Source of the DNA: a virus
Virus record (IMG/VR): IMGVR_UViG_3300051212_001892
Coordinates: 1 to 35,179 of that record
Length of the DNA: 35,179 nucleotides
Direction: 5' to 3' (one strand)
Under the pieces are notes generated by a model, which saw nothing but the letters and a program-made list of their open reading frames with translations, was not told where the DNA came from and made no database searches. Position numbers and translations under genes: made by a program. Of the stretch, positions 16,529 to 25,000 are shown one piece after another; within the stretch, counting starts at the first letter, position 1, and each line of letters begins with the position of its first letter.

Positions 16529-16552
16529 TGCGATGGGCTAATACTCATCGCA
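16529..16552 (+). other. Hairpin between tail tube and lysis gene
   Basis: TGCGATG (16529-16535) pairs perfectly with CATCGCA (16546-16552). A G-T wobble and one G-C pair extend the stem, leaving a CTAATA loop. No T-tract follows, so it is not a standard intrinsic terminator. Its 3' end lies six bases before the ATG at 16559, which has no Shine-Dalgarno. It could protect the tail tube mRNA from 3' decay or hinder initiation at 16559. Confidence 0.6.
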
Positions 16553-16558
16553 TCACTT

Positions 16559-16990
16559 ATGACAGATAAAATATTGTTTTGCCTTTTATCATCCGCTATA
16601 ATATGCGGTTGTAGGCAAGACAAAATAACTCAGGAAAAACCACTAATCGGTGAAAGCTTAGTTTTTCATGAATTTGAGGAATTAAAAGAAACAACTCACA
16701 CGGAAAATTCAATATCCGATTTGAAAGATAAGAGAAATATTAATTTTGGTGAGTCCTCAGAAGCACTTAGGCCAGAACCACAAATTCAGTCTATTTCAGA
16801 AAAATCAGAAGTACAAGAAAAAATAGAGTTAAAAACAATCTACAATGAAGAAAGGAGTGAAAAAATGGAATTAATATTAAGCTCAACACTTGGAACAATT
16901 TTTTATACGATTACCGTTTTTGTTGCTGGAGCGCTTGTTGGAGCGCCGCTTTGGAATTGGATTTCCTCAAAGTTGCCATGGAATAAATGA
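16559..16990 (+). CDS. Putative u-spanin (lysis lipoprotein with C-terminal membrane anchor)
   Basis: 143 residues. The N-terminus is a lipoprotein signal: a Lys, then FCLLSSAIICGC with lipobox Ile15-Cys16-Gly17-Cys18, so Cys18 would be lipidated in the outer membrane. Residues 19-102 are polar, charged and probably extended or helical in the periplasm. Residues about 105-130 form one transmembrane segment (GTIFYTITVFVAGALVGAP) ending in Lys-containing KLPWNK, which fits a cytoplasmic C-terminus. Lipid anchor plus C-terminal membrane helix is the architecture of the unimolecular spanin (phage T1 gp11, similar length), which fuses inner and outer membrane at lysis. The ATG has no Shine-Dalgarno and follows a hairpin. 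It overlaps the next gene by ATGA. Alternative: a superinfection-exclusion lipoprotein. Confidence 0.6.
   Translation: MTDKILFCLLSSAIICGCRQDKITQEKPLIGESLVFHEFEELKETTHTENSISDLKDKRNINFGESSEALRPEPQIQSISEKSEVQEKIELKTIYNEERSEKMELILSSTLGTIFYTITVFVAGALVGAPLWNWISSKLPWNK
16851..16857 (+). promoter_or_regulatory. Strong internal ribosome-binding site
   Basis: AAAGGAG lies inside the spanin-like gene, seven bases before an in-frame ATG at 16865. It is one of the two or three best Shine-Dalgarno sequences in the window, while the full-length start at 16559 has none. Confidence 0.6.
16865..16990 (+). CDS. Nested 41-residue membrane peptide (internal start, holin-like)
   Basis: An in-frame ATG at codon 103 of the spanin-like gene would yield 41 residues: Met-Glu, a hydrophobic segment (LGTIFYTITVFVAGALVG) and a short Trp/Lys tail (WNWISSKLPWNK). 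It is preceded by AAAGGAG at ideal spacing. A small single-pass peptide with small-residue face (AGALVGA) made from a lysis gene could act as a holin or a modulator. Phages commonly regulate lysis with dual starts, as in lambda S105/S107. Expected topology is N-out, C-in by charge. There is no homology evidence. The alternative is that the purine-rich stretch is only coding sequence for EERSEKM. Confidence 0.35.
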   Translation: MELILSSTLGTIFYTITVFVAGALVGAPLWNWISSKLPWNK

Positions 16991-18063
16991 GTAAAAAAAG
17001 CAATATCGAAATGAAATTGCGCCAGATAGTATCTGGCTTTTTTCATATAAAATTTAAAAACAAACTTTTTAAGTTTTTTGAGCCTACAAACGCTCTTTAT
17101 TCAGAAGTAGCATTTCATACAGAGTCTTTATACGAAGATTTAAAGGTCGAGGGCTTCTTAACTGAAGAAGAAGAAGAGCAGATCCTGAAGGACAGAGGTT
17201 TATGGTCTGATGAAAAAGAAAAAAATCTTAAGCAAATGCAACAGGATCTAGAAAAACTTTTATCAGAAAGACACAAGTATAAATATCAATCTAAGGCAAT
17301 AGCCTCTATAGACAAAGCAATAAAAACCCTAGAGGAATCTATAAAGCAGTTGCTTGATATAAGAGGTTCGCTTTTTTATCACACAATTGAATATCAAAAG
17401 TCTTATAGAACAAATGTAATACTTATAAGCGAGTGTTTAAGAAATAGAGATAACACTAAGGTTTGGTCTTCTTTTGAAGAACTAGAAAATAACGTTTCGG
17501 CAAGTGAGATAGATGAATTGATAGTTTTAACTTCAAAAAATAGATGCACAACTGCTGAAATAAGAAAAATGGCTAGAACCGAACCTTGGAGAACAGTTTG
17601 GAAAACGGCTTGTAAAACATCTAGTAATATATTTAACAAGGCCATAACAGACATAACAAAATCTCAATACGAGCTTTGCTATTGGTCCAACGTTTATGAC
17701 TCGGTTTACGAAAGCTCTGATTATCCAGGACAGGAAGTAATTGACAACGATGAAATGTTAGATGACTGGTTTATATTGCAGTCAGAAAAATATGGAAAAT
17801 CGAAAAAAGAAAATAGTGAATTTACTCAAAATAAAAAAATAGCAAACGCTTCTGAGGTTTTTATGGTTGTAGATACTCCTGACGATGCAAAAAAAGTGTA
17901 TTCAGAATTGAACACTAGCAACGCAGAGGAAATAATCAAAAAAAGGATGGCTAAGATAGATGAAAAAGGACATGTTGCTGAACACGAATTTGCGGACGTT
18001 CAGCAAAACATGCAGATAGAGCTTAATAAACTAAATTCCAAGGCTGCAAATGGAAAAAGATAA
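16987..18063 (+). CDS. Tail assembly chaperone-like protein A
   Basis: 358 residues, starting on ATGA with the lysis gene. Mostly helical: after a short N-terminal part (KFKNKLFKFFEPTNALYSEV) come SLYEDLKVEGFLTEEEEEQI and LKDRGLWSDEKEKNL, a coiled-coil stretch and NTKVWSSFEELENNV. The same order of elements occurs in the 217-residue protein at 18368 (EGFFLEAEIENIIKERG; EKVWDTFDDYKNDI), so the two look paralogous. Position between tube and tape measure is where siphophages encode chaperones that coat the tape measure until the tube forms. No slippery sequence joining it to the next gene was found. A terminator-like hairpin lies in its first codons. Assignment rests on position and paralogy. 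Confidence 0.55.
   Translation: MSKKSNIEMKLRQIVSGFFHIKFKNKLFKFFEPTNALYSEVAFHTESLYEDLKVEGFLTEEEEEQILKDRGLWSDEKEKNLKQMQQDLEKLLSERHKYKYQSKAIASIDKAIKTLEESIKQLLDIRGSLFYHTIEYQKSYRTNVILISECLRNRDNTKVWSSFEELENNVSASEIDELIVLTSKNRCTTAEIRKMARTEPWRTVWKTACKTSSNIFNKAITDITKSQYELCYWSNVYDSVYESSDYPGQEVIDNDEMLDDWFILQSEKYGKSKKENSEFTQNKKIANASEVFMVVDTPDDAKKVYSELNTSNAEEIIKKRMAKIDEKGHVAEHEFADVQQNMQIELNKLNSKAANGKR
17021..17043 (+). terminator. Terminator-like hairpin inside the start of chaperone A
   Basis: GCCAGA (17021-17026) pairs with TCTGGC (17032-17037) around TAGTA, followed at once by TTTTTT (17038-17043). This is a compact intrinsic-terminator shape located 34 bases into the coding sequence, which encodes Gln-Ile-Val-Ser-Gly-Phe-Phe. 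It could attenuate transcription after the tail tube and lysis genes. The six-pair stem is modest, so only partial termination would be expected. Confidence 0.5.
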
Positions 18064-18367
18064 CATCACAAGGATATACATAAATTATCAAACTCCAGAC
18101 GAGACGGCAGAGAAAATACTATGCAAGTTAGTCGAGCTTCATTTTAAAACTGTTTTTGTTGGAGCCGTGTTTCAAATAGAAAAAAATTTCGGCCATTTAT
18201 GGGGAGAAGACGAGGAACTATCAGAAGATGAAATGACAGAAGAGCAAAAGCTCTGGTACGAAAAATTTTTGGAAACAAGAGACAGGATATTTGACCAAGG
18301 TAACAAAGAGAAAAAACAGGCAATAGCAAAGATAAAAAACTTCACAATAAAACCAAAGGAAAAATAA
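18050..18367 (+). CDS. Small unrecognised tail-chaperone-region protein
   Basis: 105 residues; AAGG at 18040-18043 supports the ATG at 18050, overlapping the upstream gene by 14 bases. It begins with a short beta/helix segment (ITRIYINYQTPDETAEKILC) and continues as a charged helix (LWGEDEELSEDEMTEEQKLW, then YEKFLETRDRIFDQGNKEKK). The protein has no membrane segment. It stops directly before the next ATG (TAA|ATG), so it is translated with its neighbours. The acidic helical character and place between two paralogous chaperone-like genes suggest a partner in tape-measure assembly. Function not established. Confidence 0.6.
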   Translation: MEKDNITRIYINYQTPDETAEKILCKLVELHFKTVFVGAVFQIEKNFGHLWGEDEELSEDEMTEEQKLWYEKFLETRDRIFDQGNKEKKQAIAKIKNFTIKPKEK

Positions 18368-19021
18368 ATGGAAGAAAAGAAAGTAAAGGTTGGAGAAACG
18401 GAATTCACACTAAAGAAACCGAGCAGCAAAATAAGAAAAGAAAGTGACTCTATTTACGCGAAGTCGTACAGAAGAGCAATAGCTGAAGGGTTCTTTCTAG
18501 AAGCTGAGATAGAAAACATAATAAAAGAGCGAGGTATAAAGGCGGCGAATCAACGCTACAAAAAAGAAATAGACGAAAAGATAGAACATCTTGAGTCTAG
18601 ATTTAATAAAAACGATTTTGCCTCTGTTGAAGAGGGTGTGGAGAAATATTCTGAAATAGCCGAACTCAGAAAAGAACTAGAAGATCTAGATCAAGCAAAA
18701 AGAGAACTATCAACTCAGTCTGCGGCAATAATAGCAGAAAATGACAGATTTGCGTACTTTGTTTACGCTTGTTGTTTTACTTCAGAAAATGAAAAGGTTT
18801 GGGATACTTTTGATGATTACAAAAATGATATCTCAGAAATAGCAGCAGGATTATCGTCAGAAATGATATCTTTTATATACGATGGAGCAAGCGCTTTGTT
18901 AGAGGAGCTTGCTAAAATACGACCAGAGAATATATGGCGGGCATCTGTTTCAAAAACCAAAGAGGAAAGTCCAGAAGATACCAAGCCTAAGAAATCTAAG
19001 AAATTAAAACCAACCCAATAA
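18368..19021 (+). CDS. Tail assembly chaperone-like protein B
   Basis: 217 residues. VKVGETEFTLKKPSS at the start is followed by SIYAKSYRRAIAEGFFLEAE, IIKERGIKAANQRY, a coiled coil (about 65-115) and ENEKVWDTFDDYKNDIS near 140. This element order repeats that of the 358-residue protein at 16987. The last 30 residues are Lys/Ser/Pro-rich and probably disordered (KPKKSKKLKP). It abuts the upstream stop and is the last gene before the tape measure, the classical chaperone position. A 32-base gap with a GTGTAT motif follows. Function inferred from context and paralogy. Confidence 0.55.
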   Translation: MEEKKVKVGETEFTLKKPSSKIRKESDSIYAKSYRRAIAEGFFLEAEIENIIKERGIKAANQRYKKEIDEKIEHLESRFNKNDFASVEEGVEKYSEIAELRKELEDLDQAKRELSTQSAAIIAENDRFAYFVYACCFTSENEKVWDTFDDYKNDISEIAAGLSSEMISFIYDGASALLEELAKIRPENIWRASVSKTKEESPEDTKPKKSKKLKPTQ

Positions 19022-19023
19022 TA

Positions 19024-19030
19024 GTGTATT
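19024..19030 (+). promoter_or_regulatory. GTGTAT motif before the tape measure gene
   Basis: TAGTGTATTC begins three bases after the chaperone B stop and lies 30 bases (G to start) before the TTG at 19054. AGAGGA at 19041-19046, seven bases from the TTG, is the ribosome-binding site that fixes this start. Confidence 0.5.
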
Positions 19031-19053
19031 CTTATTGACAAGAGGATACTTTA

Positions 19054-22000
19054 TTGGAAAATTTTCTGCTGAATTTTGCAGCCCAAATAGATGTAGGAAG
19101 AATTGTAATAAGCCCAGGCGTAAAAAATACGCTTGCGGCTTTAGGCAAAATAGGCGGCGGAACAACAACTAGCAAGGTAAAACAAACAGTAGAGCTTGAT
19201 GTAAAGACTATTGGAAGGGTTAGTGATCTCGGTTCAGATCTAGCAGCGCAACTAAGAAAATCTTTAGATAAGATAAAGATAACCCCAACAAAGATACTAG
19301 ACGAAGCCTCTCTTTCAAAAGTAAACTCTAGACTAGAACAGATTCCTGTTATAATAAAATCCATAAATGCAGCAATAGCTGGGATCAAGGCTGTTCCTTC
19401 TATCGTTCCAGAGCCAGAAAGAGAGCTAGGCAGATTATCTACATTAAGAAAATCCCTTAAATCTATAGAGGCTGAGGCAAACAAAGCTCTTAAGCTACAA
19501 TTCTCTCCAGAGCTAGGCCAAATAAGAGGCTTTGATTCAAGCATAGCAAAGGCTAGAAGCAACGTAAAAAATCTTCAGGATCAGTTAGATAAGTTAAAGG
19601 CCACCCCATCAAAAAGCCTAGACGTTCAGAAACAAACTGAAGCAGCAAATGCCGCATTTCTAAAAATGCGGGATTTAAGACAGCAAAGAGCGGCCCAAAA
19701 AAATCTTTCTCCAGATGAGAAGCTAGCGCTTCAAGCGCAGGAGAAAGCCGCTAGGGACGCGTTAGCAAAGCTAGAGACAAGAAGAGCTTCTAGTAAAAAC
19801 GTAACACAACAGATAGCTGAAGCGGAGGCAAAAAGATCTAAAGGAGCCACGGCTCAGTTTAATTTAGGATCTAGTTTAAGATCCGAACAAGAGCGGGCTA
19901 AAAAGGAAGTAGAACAAGCTAGAGCGCGTTTAGAAGCCGAGCAGGTAGGCCTTTCTAGAATCCAAGAGCAATCAGCAGCTAGATCTTTAACACCGGCGCA
20001 AACTAAAAACATAAAGGCTAAAGAAGCGGCAGTATCTTCAGGGGAAGCAAAGAAGGCTGAGATATCGAAGGCTTTTGACCAAATAAATAAAGAAATAGCC
20101 GACTTACTAGACAAGGAACGTAAATCAGCTCAAAAGGTTATAGACGACTATAACAAGAAAAAGGCAGAAGTTTTACAACAATTTAAGGGTAAAAGAAAAG
20201 ATCTACCAGCTAGAACCAAGGCGCTAGAAGCTCTAGAAGCACAGTTCCCAAACCTGTTAGAAGCCCAAAGCGCTTTAGATTTTTCTGGTTTTGAGCCAAA
20301 GACCAAAAAATTTCAAGAACTTAAAAAGAAGAAAGAAGCCGCAGCTCAAGCGTTTACCGAGTCAAATCAAGGAGTTGAGGCCGCAAAGAAAGAACTTGAA
20401 GCGACTAGGGCTAGTGTCCTAGAGGAGAACAAGAAAAAGGCTGTCACAAAAGAAGTCTTAGATCAGCAAAATAAAGTTAATGAGGCTGCCAAAAAACTTG
20501 CGGATATTGAAAAAGCTTCACAAGAAAAAGTTAATAAGCTCAGACAAGATTACGAAGCACTAGGAATATCGGTTGCTAAAGCCGCCGAGAAAAAATCACA
20601 ATTAGAAAAACTCAAGTCAGAAGGAAAGACTGGTCTTGAAGGAATAGATGCGCAGATTGAAAAAGCAAAAAAATCACTGAATGAAATTCAGCAAAAACTT
20701 GTGGTTTCTGGGGAAAGCCCAAAGCTTACTAGAGCTTTTCAAGATGCAAGAAAAGAATTTGGCTCAGCTCTAGCGAAGAGAAAAGAAGCCCTTGACGCTC
20801 AAAAGACGGTAGAGCAAGAAATACTTAATCTAGAAAAGCAGATAAACGCGCAAAAAATAATTCAAAGAGATCTAGAAATACAACAAGGCGCAGCCATACT
20901 AGCGAAGGCTGGCAATTTAAAGCAGGACATAGCCTTAAGAGAAAAAATAGATGGCTTGATAAATAAGGCTATTATATCTGAAAAAAATCTACAAAAACAA
21001 ATATCTGATTCTTACGCTAGAGTTGGGAAAAACGCACCACAAAAAACCGAGGCAGAACTTAGAGCCTCTGCGCTATCTAGACTAGGAGTCTCAGAATCAG
21101 AAATAAGCCGTCCTACTGCACAAACATTAGAGAAAATAAAGGCGGCTAGGCCATCGGCTGCGGCTGGAAGGGCTGATGAACGCGTTTCCAAAATCGAAAC
21201 ATTAGACTCACAAGAAAGACTCCGAGTTCTCAATGAGAGAATAAGAGCTTTGGCCATAAGAAGAGCTGATACGGAAAGAATTAACATAGAGTCGCTTAAG
21301 GCTTCTGGAAAGCCATTTGGTCCAGTTACCCCAGTAAGCACAATAGAAGAGTCTATAAGAAAAAGCGTTTTTGCTACAATAAAGCCATCTGATCAAGCCT
21401 CAGAAGTAAGCGCAATAAGAAACGTAAACACTTTAATTAAAGAGCAGGTTGAGCTTAGAAAAGAGGCAATCAGACTCGCCTCACAAGAAAAGGAAAACAG
21501 GAAGATCGCTGTAGATATTGAAGCTAAAATCAATAACTTAGTGGCCAACGAAAATAGAAATAGGGGTAGAATAAGAACAACTTTTGGCTCGCAAGGTTTT
21601 AATTTCGATCCGACCACTGGATTAGCGGCTAGAGTTGTAGCTCCAGGACAAGCCGCCCCAAGCCCAATAAATGTTGCTGGACCAAAAGGAACAGCTAGAG
21701 AAGCAGTCCTGTCTAGAATAGGTATTTCGGAAGATGAGTTGAAGGCAGGTGGTGCGGGTGTAAGAAAAAAGATAGCTGATTCAGAATTGAGAATAGCTGA
21801 AGAAAGAAGAAAAGAATTAGAAAGCGCAAAAGTAAGCGCGAACAGAGCTGTAGCCGCAGAAGACCTAAGAAGAAGCCTCGTAGAGTTAATTCAAAGAGAT
21901 CTAGATTTAGCGAGAAGAAGAGCGGCGCTTTCTGGCGGACCAGCACCGAGTTTAGCACAATCTTCAGCTAGAGTTCTTGGCAGCACATTTGGTACTGGCA

Positions 22001-25000
22001 CTGGACCAAGCCTAGGGACAGTTAATCAGGCAGTTGCTGCTTTTTCTTCTGGAAGTGACGCAGAGGCAGTGGCGGCAATACGTAGGGTATCGGACGCTAG
22101 AAGAAGACAGGTAGAGGTCACAAGACAACTCAGAGAAGAAGAAAGAGCTGCTGCAGAGGCAGCTAGAAATGCTGCCACAGCGCAAAGAACAGAAACAGAC
22201 AGGAGAGCTAGAGCTATAGAAAGAATAAACGCTCTAATTGAAAGATCAACTCTGCTGTATGAGCGTCAAATTAGAGCGTCAAACGCACTAGCTAGATCTG
22301 GAGTTCCAGGTCTTCCAACCCAGCCAGTCGATCAAGCGGCTTTAAGAGCTAATGCTTCTAGATTAATAACTCAGGGCGCAGATCTTACAGGCCTATCTTC
22401 AACCGAGCTAGCTAATTTAGAGAGATCTGGAAGAGGTAGATTGCGGGCACAACAGGCTGAACTAAGAGAGTTTAATTCAGCTGTCAAGGAGGTTAGTGCT
22501 GGAACTAGATCTGCGTTCGAGTTAATTTCAAAGTATTCAGACAACGCTTTTGATAGATTTGGCGCTAGAGTTGGTCTTGCTAGTGAAAGATTGGCGGCTT
22601 ATGTAATAAGCGGCGCAGGCTTATACTCAGCGATAGCAGCAACTAGACAGGCTATAATAGAAACCGCGCTTTTAGAGAAAGAAATTACTAGTGTGCAGCA
22701 AATTTTCGACACTTTAGGCAAGAGTGGTGGAGAGAATGTGGGATTGGCTGCAACATTTGATGCTGCGGCAAAAAGAGCATCTGATCTAAAAGAACAAGTT
22801 TTAGCGATATCTCAGGTCACTGGAGCCAGGCCTGTAGAAATAGCTCAGTCGGCCAAAACACTTGCTGCGGCAGGATTTGCTGATCCTCAAAAGGTTGGTT
22901 TTGCAGAAACAATATCTGCGGTTTCTTTCGCCACACTAGGACCAAGCTTTGGTAACAGTCAAGAGGTTATAGACGGTCTTATTGCTTCTATAAACCAGTT
23001 CAATAGAAGCTTATCAGAAACACCATATATTTTAGGTCTCGTAAATCAATTCTCAAAAGATTATGCCGTTGAAGCTCAAGACCTCTTCGAGTCCATAAAG
23101 AGAGGTGGTGGCGCTTTCAGTGCTGTAGGGGGAAATTTAGAAGATTTTATAAAGCTTACTACCATAATTAGAGAAACTACAAGAGAAGCTGCGCCAGTAA
23201 TAGGCACGTTCATTAAAACACTTTCCTCTAGACTTTACTCAACCGCTGCAGAAAATCTTTTCGGTCAGCTAGGCATAGATACCAAAAAGATAACAGATCC
23301 TTACGAAAGACTACTTGAGCTAGCTAGAAAGTTAAAAGGCTTAGGTGAACAAAATGTTCTACCGCTTTTGGCAAAGATAGTTGATAGTCGTCAGGCTGGT
23401 CGTTTTGCTTCTTTAGTCAAGGCACTAGGAGAGTTCGACACAAGGTTTGGAACAGCTGAAGAGATAAGAGCTAAAGCCGTGAATTCTATCGCGGAAGATG
23501 CCAAGAAAAGATTAGATGATATAGGTCCGACTATAGACAGAATAAGAAACAGTTATTTTAAATTTGTAGAAAATATATACAACAATCCAGCAACTAAAGC
23601 TCTTCTAGATATACCAGCTGGTCTTTTAGGCGCTCTTTCGGAGGTTCCAAAGCTAGGATTTTCCGTTGGTAAGGCAGATTTTAACGCCGCAAATTTTATA
23701 AATCCTCTAGCGCAAGGTGGCGCCGCAATAGGTATAGCAAGCATAATAAGAGGTTCTATAAGAGCTTTCCAACAAAACGGTCTTAGCGTTAGATTAAATA
23801 CTGCATCACTAGATCAGCTTAGAACATCTGTTAACGCATTAACACTTCAAATGGGCGGTAGAGCTGTAGCCCCAACTCAAGGCGGTGGGCAGGCTGGACG
23901 AGGAGGGGGTATATTTGCTGGATTCAGAGGTGGTGGTGGAGGGGCCGCTATAGCTCTAGCGGGAGCCACCCTAATACCAGGTTTAGTCAACTCCATCCTG
24001 CCAGCCTTAGAATTAGAATCTGATACTTCTAGAAGCATAGCAGCTGGTGTTCAAGGGGGAACTCTCGCTGGAGTTGTGGCGTCCTCACTAGGCGCGGGAT
24101 TAAGAGGAACGGCTATAACTGCAATTATAGGGGCAGCGGTTTCCGCTGCAGCTTCTGAATTTGAAAATAGGAGACAGGAAAGACTAATATTAGATCAAAA
24201 AAGGCAGGCGGAGTCAGCAAAAAGTATAAGCGAATTATTTGATATAGGAAAAACGGGTGATATAAAAAGAACTAATGTTTTAGGACCAACAAAAGAAGCT
24301 AGAGCTTTTATCGCTGGAATAGTTCAAACAAACAAGTCTACAGAAAAATTTAAAGATATCATCCCTAGTCTCTTATTAGATCCTAGCTTAGAAAAAAACA
24401 GAGTTCAGATAGCTAAAACGCAGGCTGAAATTGATAAAGCCGCAAGAAATACAGGTTTAGATCCAGAAGTTTTAAAAAATAGCATCAAGGATTTGTCTCA
24501 AAATCTAAGAACCTCATTAGAAAGCGCCCTGATTAAGAGGCTTAAAGACACTCCAGACACTGTTGAATCTAGACAAAAGGCTATAAAAGAGGTTGCTAAA
24601 GAGTTCTCAGAAAAAGTAACAATACAGGGTCAAAGAATAGATAGCAATGTAATAGAGAAGTCTCTTAGCGAGCAATTTTTAAAGGTAAATAAAGAAACTA
24701 GAGAACTATCTGATTCTTTTGGCGGATTTAGAATAGCTGTGAAATCTCTGTATGAAGAGTCTGAAGTAGCTGGAAGAATTTTAAATACTTTAGGTGCAGC
24801 TATAACTAAAACTGTAGAAGTTCAAAACGTAGGAATTCAAAGAGTTCTAGACGCCGCTAATAGGTCTTTAGCATCTCCAGATTTTACAAAAAGATTAACA
24901 ACAAACCCTTTCGCTTTTCAAACAACTCAGCAACTTCAACAAAGCGCGTCTATAAGCACAGTTTCCAAAACAATATCGGAGCTTTCAAATACTAACCCAA

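Noticed and set aside
18032-18063. Programmed frameshift joining the 358- and 105-residue chaperone-region genes
   Set aside because: The downstream frame is open for only a few codons before its ATG, a +1 or -2 shift would be needed, no convincing slippery sequence is present, and the second gene has its own Shine-Dalgarno.
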